A stretch of 9,875 nucleotides of DNA from Planctomycetota bacterium. GTDB lineage: Bacteria > Planctomycetota > UBA1135. Position numbers and translations under genes: made by a program. Under the pieces are notes generated by a model. That model saw only the letters and a program-made list of their open reading frames with translations, did not search any database and was not told where the DNA came from. Location: NCBI GenBank assembly GCA_014382465.1, contig JACNJP010000341.1, forward strand, positions 1-9,875, in the 5' to 3' direction. Below, piece by piece: positions 6,089 to 9,875 of this stretch; position 1 is the stretch's first letter; the number at the start of each line of letters is the position of its first letter.

Positions 6089-6884
6089 CCCCGATCCTCC
6101 CTGGCGGTCCCTGCGCCGCCGGCGGCAGGCCGGCCAGGGACCGCCGGAAGAGACCGAGGACCGGGTCGCCACCGAGGAGCCGCTGGAATTGCGGCTCCGC
6201 GGCCAGCCGTGGGCGGTGCTGATGCGGACCCCGGGACGCGAGCGCGACCTGATCGCCGGCTTCCTGGCCTCGGAGGGCGTGCTCGAGCGGCCGGAGGACC
6301 TGCTGGCGGTCGAACCTTGCCGGGACCCCTCCGGCCGCCCCGAGCCCAACGTCTGGATGGTCTCGGTGGCCGATTCCGTCGTCCTCGAGGACGGTCAGCG
6401 GCGGGCCGGCTATGTCGGCTCTTCCTGCGGCCTGTGCGGCGCCCGCACCCTGGACGCCCTCGACCGGGCGCTGCCGCCGATTGTGCCCTGGTCCCCGCTG
6501 GCGGCGCCGCTGCTCCTTGAGGGCTTCGTCCGGCTCCGGGACCGTCAGGACCTGTTCCGGCACACCGCGGGGGCCCACGGCGCCGGCCTGCTGGCGCCGG
6601 ATGGCAGCCTCGCCGACGTCGCCGAGGACGTCGGTCGCCACAACGCCGTCGACAAGGTGCTGGGGGCCCGGCTCCGCGAGGGGCGATATCCGCTCGAGGA
6701 CCCGTTCATCCTGCTGGTGAGCGGCCGCTTGTCCTTCGAGATCGTCCAGAAGGCCGCCCTCGGGGGAGTCGGCGCGGTGGCGGGGGTGGGGGCGCCGACC
6801 AGCCTCGCGGTCGAGGCCGCCGAGCGCTTCGGGATCCGGCTGTCGGGCTGGGTCCGGGACGGAGGCGCGAGCGCCTACGCCTGA
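6030..6884 (+). CDS. fdhD: Formate dehydrogenase accessory sulfurtransferase FdhD
   Basis: A 284-residue FdhD, which transfers sulfur from a cysteine desulfurase to the molybdenum/tungsten bis-MGD cofactor so that formate dehydrogenase becomes active. Family blocks appear in order: VATEEPLELRLRG (46-58), VLMRTPGRERDLIAGFLASEG (63-83), the sulfur-carrying pair C133 and C136 in SSCGLCGART, HTAGAHGAGL (178-187), EDVGRHNAVDKV (199-210) and SGRLSFEIVQKA (231-242). The start is odd. An in-frame TGA at 6006-6008 and GTG 6030 leave this GTG as the only ordinary start codon before the conserved part. It lies inside the upstream gene with no Shine-Dalgarno, giving an unusual 45-residue basic, Pro/Arg-rich leader. 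Translational coupling to the ArsC-like gene, or a rare start nearer 6100, would explain this. No formate dehydrogenase subunit is in the window. Confidence 0.93.
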   Translation: MARRPSSVSTKPITRPSSASPDPPWRSLRRRRQAGQGPPEETEDRVATEEPLELRLRGQPWAVLMRTPGRERDLIAGFLASEGVLERPEDLLAVEPCRDPSGRPEPNVWMVSVADSVVLEDGQRRAGYVGSSCGLCGARTLDALDRALPPIVPWSPLAAPLLLEGFVRLRDRQDLFRHTAGAHGAGLLAPDGSLADVAEDVGRHNAVDKVLGARLREGRYPLEDPFILLVSGRLSFEIVQKAALGGVGAVAGVGAPTSLAVEAAERFGIRLSGWVRDGGASAYA

Positions 6885-6891
6885 GACCCGC

Positions 6892-7116
6892 TCAGAAATC
6901 CACCTGCTTCAACTCGTAGATGTTGAAATCGGCGGCGAATTCGTCATCGACGTTGATCAGCCGGCCGGTGCCGAGCCGCTCCACGAAGGTGATCGCACCG
7001 TTCATGTTGCGACCGTCCTTGAAGAGCAGGCGGACGTTCGGCTCGGTGCGCGCCTGGCGCAGCCGGAGGATCATCTCCTGAATATCGACTTCCGTGATGT
7101 CAGCGCGACGGACCAT
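6892..7116 (-). CDS. Small hypothetical protein, possible Sm-like barrel
   Basis: A 74-residue protein I cannot assign to a named family. An N-terminal amphipathic helix (VDIQEMILRLRQARTE, about 10-25) precedes a beta-rich stretch of about 48 residues. That stretch includes VRLLFKDGRNMNGAITFVE, GRLINVDDEF and, at the end, IYELKQVDF. The order 'strand, DGR turn, G-x-I strand, L-I-N-V strand, final strand ending in V-D-F' resembles the Sm/Hfq small barrel, and also small Acidobacteria-type DUFs built on it. This is a visual analogy only. The gene follows the Nudix gene by 23 bp on the same strand, suggesting one transcript, and converges on fdhD with seven bases between the stops. The Shine-Dalgarno before ATG 7116 is weak. 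Frame-wide normal codon use and tight packing support it being real. Confidence 0.65.
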   Translation of the reverse strand: MVRRADITEVDIQEMILRLRQARTEPNVRLLFKDGRNMNGAITFVERLGTGRLINVDDEFAADFNIYELKQVDF

Positions 7117-7139
7117 GGAGCTCGGTGGTATGGGGAGGT

Positions 7140-7769
7140 TCAGGAAGCGGGCGTTCCCGCGGCGCGCAGGGCGCCGGAGGAGAGGAGCAGGGCCGACCAG
7201 GTCTCGAAGCCGTTCTCCGGGCCGGAGGCGCGGGCTTCGAGCTGGTCGAGCGGTTGAAATCCGCCGCTCATGGCGGCGGTCTCACGGATCGAGACCTCGA
7301 TCGAGGAGGCGTCGAGGCGGTAGACGGCACCCAGATGGACGGCCCCGACCTCGGTCCGGTCGTCGTTCAGGATGCCGACCGGGGTCAGCGACAGCGGGGC
7401 GGGAGGTAGGACCAGCTCCTCGTGGAGCTCCCGGGAGCAGGCCTGCTGGAACAGGCAGCCTCCCTCGAGGGCGTCACAGGGGTTGACGTGGCCGCCGACC
7501 CCGATGCTCTTCAGGCCGTGGAGCCGCTTCTCACCCTGGGTCTTGAGCCGGGTGAGGCACAGGATCTGCTCGTCCCGGCAAACCGCGACGTACGGGATGA
7601 CCTGCTTGAACTCCGGGTGGTCCTCGGCGTAACGGCGCTCCATGAAGAAGCCGGATTCGCGGGCCGGGGCGAGGTAGCGCTCCTCGAGGGCGGCCGGATC
7701 CAGGGGCAGGAGCCCATGAATCGGCTCGCGAAGGAGCACGGCGCGCGGAACGACCCAGACGAATTCCAT
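7140..7769 (-). CDS. Nudix hydrolase-like protein, COG4112 'predicted phosphoesterase' type
   Basis: A 209-residue protein with a divergent Nudix domain. After a non-Nudix N-terminal part of about 50 residues comes KQVIPYVAVCRDEQILCLTR (55-74), then SIGVGGHVNP (88-97), a loop, and the metal-binding helix ACSRELHEELVL (110-121). ILNDDRTEVGAVHLGAVY follows (133-150). This order and the NDDRTEVG-VHLG motif are what I know from COG4112 proteins, annotated as MutT-family phosphoesterases of unknown substrate. The Nudix box is non-standard: the segment between the first Gly and the REL is longer than the usual 13 residues, and the Gly after EE is Leu. I chose ATG 7769 because VWVVPR follows it, as in the family. 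The longer frame to TTG 7862 would run through a DnaA box and the end of the rnpB region. It likely shares a transcript with the small gene downstream. Confidence 0.8.
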   Translation of the reverse strand: MEFVWVVPRAVLLREPIHGLLPLDPAALEERYLAPARESGFFMERRYAEDHPEFKQVIPYVAVCRDEQILCLTRLKTQGEKRLHGLKSIGVGGHVNPCDALEGGCLFQQACSRELHEELVLPPAPLSLTPVGILNDDRTEVGAVHLGAVYRLDASSIEVSIRETAAMSGGFQPLDQLEARASGPENGFETWSALLLSSGALRAAGTPAS

Positions 7770-7844
7770 CCCAGCGTTTTTGTAGCGGTTGAGACGGAAT
7801 CGCGCAAGCGCGACGGACCAGAATTCCCCAACTTGTGGGGCAAT

Positions 7845-7853
7845 TGTGGATAA
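7845..7853 (-). promoter_or_regulatory. Perfect DnaA box
   Basis: TTATCCACA on the minus strand matches the strict consensus for DnaA. It lies 75 bp before the Nudix start. A partial second copy of the TTGTGG core is at about 7833-7838, within CCCCAACTTGTGGGG. One strict box in a 72-bp AT-richer patch could regulate the Nudix gene, titrate DnaA, or be chance. There is no array or AT-rich unwinding element, so it does not look like an origin. Confidence 0.45.
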
Positions 7854-7860
7854 GTCGCGC

Positions 7861-7883
7861 AAAACCTGGGGCTAACAAAGCCC
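7861..7883 (-). terminator. Possible intrinsic terminator of rnpB
   Basis: Read on the minus strand, GGGCT (7883-7879) pairs with AGCCC (7873-7869) around a five-base loop. A short T4 run follows at 7864-7861. The stem is short and the T run brief, and it lies about 45 bases past the mature RNA end, so it is weak or assisted. Confidence 0.35.
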
Positions 7884-7928
7884 GTCAGCTGGGAATCTGC
7901 GTCCGCCTCGTCGACGCCGGCAGGGAGT

Positions 7929-8295
7929 GGAGCGTTGCCCTGTAAGCCGGATCTTGTTCCCCCGAAGGGGCGACGACCATTTCTCTCGTGCCGCCGTTGC
8001 CGTCGGCATCCAACGCCCTACCCGGAGGTTCAAGCGGCGCGGGCCACGCCTCCCCTCCCTACGCGGGCTTTCTCCTGGTGGGGTTTACCCTGCCACGCTC
8101 GTCGCCGAGCGCGCGGTGAGCTCTTACCTCGCCGTTTCACCCTTGCCGGCGGCCGGAGCCGCTTAGGCGGTCTGTTCTCTGTGGCACTTTCCCTAGGGTT
8201 GCCCCCGGTGGCCGTTAGCCACCACCACGCCCTGCGGAGTCCGGACTTTCCTCGGTCGGCCCGAAGGCCGAACGCGGCCGTCCAGGCAACGCTCC
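7929..8295 (-). ncRNA. rnpB: RNase P RNA (bacterial class A type)
   Basis: The catalytic RNA that trims tRNA 5' leaders, about 367 nt here. The conserved core is unmistakable, read on the minus strand: GAGGAAAGTCCGG (8253-8241); CCACAGAGAACAGACCGCC (8184-8166), with its ACAG element; AAGGGTGAAACGGCGAGG onward, including GGTAAGAGCTCACCGC (8144-8113); GCAGGGTAAACCCCACC (8093-8077); and AACAAGATCCGGCTTACAGGG, split over 7958-7938. The ends are set by helix P1: GGAGCGTTGCC (8295-8285) pairs perfectly with GGCAACGCTCC (7939-7929). A -10 box lies just upstream at 8302-8307. The gene follows ruvX by about 50 bp on the same strand. The ends are placed from pairing and may be off by a few bases. Confidence 0.97.
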
Positions 8296-8301
8296 GCGTT
8301 C

Positions 8302-8307
8302 ATATTA
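8302..8307 (-). promoter_or_regulatory. -10 box of the rnpB promoter
   Basis: TAATAT on the minus strand ends seven bases before the predicted first RNA base at 8295, the expected distance, and is the only AT-rich hexamer nearby. No recognisable -35 is seen 16-18 bp upstream, where the sequence is nearly all G and C. An activator or a different sigma use is possible. Confidence 0.6.
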
Positions 8308-8345
8308 GGGGCCGGGCGCCGACCGCGCGCCCCTTCCGCCCGGTT

Positions 8346-8774
8346 TCAGTCGAACTCCGAGCCGGCGAGGTAGTCGCGCAGCAGGACCACGGCGGCGGTC
8401 GAGTCGATGTGGCTCTTGAGCTGCTTGCGCCGCTTCCCGGTCGGGCGCAGCCGGAGCTCGGCCTCGTGGGTGGTGAAGCGCCCGTCGCGCTCGACGCCCT
8501 CCACCCCCGCCGGCAGCTTCTGCCTGAGGGCGGACAGGAACAGCCGCACGTTGGCGCACTGGGAACCCTCGAGGCCGGAGCGCAGGAAGGGCATCCCGAG
8601 CACCAGGGTGGTCACCCGCATGCTGGCGACGACCGCCACCACCCCGGCGACGGTCTCCTCAAGGCTGGTGCTGACGACCGCCTCCAGGGGCGTGGCGACG
8701 ATCCGCATCTCGTCCGAGATCGCCAGCCCGGTGCGCTTGGCGCCGTAGTCGACGGCCAGCGCGCGGCCCTTCAC
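8346..8774 (-). CDS. ruvX: RuvX/YqgF-family Holliday junction resolvase-like protein
   Basis: A 142-residue RNase H-fold protein of the YqgF family, implicated in pre-16S rRNA 5' maturation and described earlier as a Holliday junction resolvase homologue. Motif 1 is intact: ALAVDYGAKRTGLAISD with D9. VLGMPFLRSGLEG (58-70) matches the VxGLPxxxxG motif, and IDSTAAVVLLRDYL (123-136) carries D124. The second acidic motif, usually DER with a catalytic Glu before TTxEA, reads DGRFTTHEAE here, so the usual Glu is Gly98. E104 or E106 might substitute, or the protein may have reduced activity. It starts at GTG 8774, with GGAG five bases upstream. The GTG overlaps the stop of the guanylyltransferase as GTGA, so the two are translationally coupled. 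rnpB lies directly downstream. Confidence 0.92.
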   Translation of the reverse strand: MKGRALAVDYGAKRTGLAISDEMRIVATPLEAVVSTSLEETVAGVVAVVASMRVTTLVLGMPFLRSGLEGSQCANVRLFLSALRQKLPAGVEGVERDGRFTTHEAELRLRPTGKRRKQLKSHIDSTAAVVLLRDYLAGSEFD

Positions 8775-9841
8775 AGGAGCTCCGTCCGGCCCTCGGCCTG
8801 CAAACGCTCGATCAGGTCCTTGACCTCCTCGGTGCGGTCGCGGGCGGCCACCAGGATGGCGTCGCCGGTGCGCACGACGACGATGTCGTCGACGCCGATC
8901 ACGGCGATGGTCTGCGGCTCCGAGGAGTATGCGAGGACCCCGCCGGCGTCCTGCGCCACCAGGCTGCCGCCGTTCGGGAACACGGCGGCGTTGCCGTCCC
9001 GGTCGTGCTCGAGCTCGTCGTAGACCGCCTTCCAGGAGCCGACGTCGCTCCAGTGGAACGGCGTCTCCAGGACCACGGCGCCGTCCGCCCGCTCCATGAT
9101 CCCGACGTCGACCGGCAGGGCTTCGAAGCCCGGATAGAGCGCTTCCAGCGCGGCGTCGAAGCCGGGGCCGCCGAGCGCCGCGGCCAGCTCCTTCAAGCCC
9201 TCGCCGAGCGCCGGCATGTGGCGGTCGATGGCCGCCAGCAGGGTGTCGGCGCGCCAGGCGAAGATCCCCGAGTTCCAGAAGTAGTCGCCGCTGGCGAGGA
9301 AGCCGCGCGCCCGCGCCTGGTCCGGCTTCTCGGTGAAGGAGAGCACCTTCGAGCAGCGCAGCCCGAGCCGCTCCGGGAGCCGTTCACCGCGGCGAATGTA
9401 GCCGTAGCCGGTCGCCGGATAGGTCGGCGGGATGCCGAAGGTGACCAGCGCCCCGGGCTCGGCGGCGGCCTCGGCGGCCGCCTGCAGGGCCCGCTGGAAT
9501 TGTTCCGCCGGAGAGATCAGGTGGTCGGCGGGCAGCACCGCCAGGACCGCCCGCGGGTCCTGGGCGGCCACCACCACCGCCGCCAGGCCGACGCAGGCGG
9601 CGGTGTTGCGGGCGCAGGGCTCGACGATGATGTTCCCGGCGGGCAGCTCCGGGCAGGCGGCCCGGACGCCGGCGACCTGGAGCCGGTTGGTGACCACCCA
9701 GGTCCGCTCCGGCGGCACCAGCGGGTCGAGGCGCAGCGCGGTCTCGGCCACCATCGCCCGGCCGCCGAGGATCGGCAGCAGCTGCGTGGGCCGCGCCGCC
9801 CCGCCCCCGGGGCAGGAAAGGGTGGCGGGGCCCCCCGCCAC
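8771..9841 (-). CDS. Mannose-1-phosphate guanylyltransferase-family nucleotidyltransferase (start uncertain, possibly extends past window)
   Basis: A sugar-1-phosphate nucleotidyltransferase without the C-terminal cupin isomerase domain, of the ManC type that makes GDP-mannose for envelope or capsule sugars. Core motifs are clear, numbered from GTG 9841: EPCARNTAA (75-82), LPADHLI (103-109), GYIRRGE (147-153), FTEKPD (169-174), YFWNSGIFAWR (187-197), DVGIME (245-250) and WSDVGSW (264-270). A C-terminal hydrophobic stretch follows (VIGVDDIVVVRTGDAILV). The N-terminal loop should read GGxGTRxWP...PKQLLP. It reads GGPATLSCPGGGAARPTQLLP, in register, but the catalytic Arg is Leu and the PKQ Lys is Thr. 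GTG 9841 falls directly on the GG loop with no room for the usual few residues before it. The frame is open to the right edge with no start codon, so the real start may lie beyond 9875. The gene is coupled to ruvX. Confidence 0.85.
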   Translation of the reverse strand: MAGGPATLSCPGGGAARPTQLLPILGGRAMVAETALRLDPLVPPERTWVVTNRLQVAGVRAACPELPAGNIIVEPCARNTAACVGLAAVVVAAQDPRAVLAVLPADHLISPAEQFQRALQAAAEAAAEPGALVTFGIPPTYPATGYGYIRRGERLPERLGLRCSKVLSFTEKPDQARARGFLASGDYFWNSGIFAWRADTLLAAIDRHMPALGEGLKELAAALGGPGFDAALEALYPGFEALPVDVGIMERADGAVVLETPFHWSDVGSWKAVYDELEHDRDGNAAVFPNGGSLVAQDAGGVLAYSSEPQTIAVIGVDDIVVVRTGDAILVAARDRTEEVKDLIERLQAEGRTELL

Positions 9842-9875
9842 GAGCCCCGCCTGCCACCTCCGTCCCGGGTCCCCG

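Noticed and set aside
7845..7853. Origin of replication
   Set aside because: A single strict DnaA box without an array, AT-rich unwinding region, or dnaA/dnaN nearby is insufficient.
7770..7862. Longer N terminus for the Nudix protein from TTG 7862
   Set aside because: It would include the DnaA box and an unrelated leader; ATG 7769 matches the family beginning.
7935..9023. Long plus-strand open frame of 362 codons
   Set aside because: It crosses the RNase P RNA and runs antisense to ruvX; it lacks domain motifs.

Overview
This is a GC-rich bacterial chromosomal window (roughly 70% G+C by eye) with ten reasonably supported protein genes, two of them cut or possibly cut by the window edges, one small hypothetical gene, and the RNase P RNA gene. 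Gene content and style point to an environmental Gram-negative lineage such as Acidobacteriota or Myxococcota/Deltaproteobacteria: an ECF-like sigma factor with a membrane tail, an MMPL-type RND exporter, GTG/TTG starts and many Ala/Arg/Pro-rich proteins. The sequence alone does not fix the phylum.

Left part (1-3620): a CoA-binding protein (partial) and an ECF-type sigma factor lie on the minus strand. The sigma factor is divergent, across about 146 bp, from a large plus-strand MMPL/RND exporter. It carries a C-terminal transmembrane helix followed by two LxxLGYV repeats, so it may be tethered to the membrane. The exporter gene runs into a perfect 30-bp inverted repeat (3515-3578). This repeat supplies its last codons and sits exactly at the junction with the convergent aldehyde dehydrogenase gene.

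Middle (3581-7116): an aldehyde dehydrogenase with all catalytic residues (minus) is divergent from a small degenerate receiver-like protein that starts at a TTG with a good Shine-Dalgarno. After a 188-bp gap holding a structured leader comes an ArsC/Spx-family thioredoxin-fold protein. It overlaps by 59 nt with fdhD, the sulfurtransferase that activates formate dehydrogenases. No formate dehydrogenase is in the window. A 74-residue protein with a possible Sm-like barrel converges on fdhD.

Right part (7140-9875), all on the minus strand and read right to left: a sugar nucleotidyltransferase of the mannose-1-phosphate guanylyltransferase family, coupled by a 4-nt GTGA overlap to ruvX/yqgF; then the RNase P RNA with its own -10 box and a possible terminator; then a perfect DnaA box; then a COG4112-type Nudix protein and the small Sm-like protein. 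The right end is housekeeping in character.

No defence, CRISPR or prophage system is visible. The best leads are the 30-bp-arm hairpin at the exporter/dehydrogenase junction, the membrane-tailed sigma factor, the structured leader before the ArsC-like gene, and apparent loss of active-site signatures in RuvX and in the guanylyltransferase N terminus.
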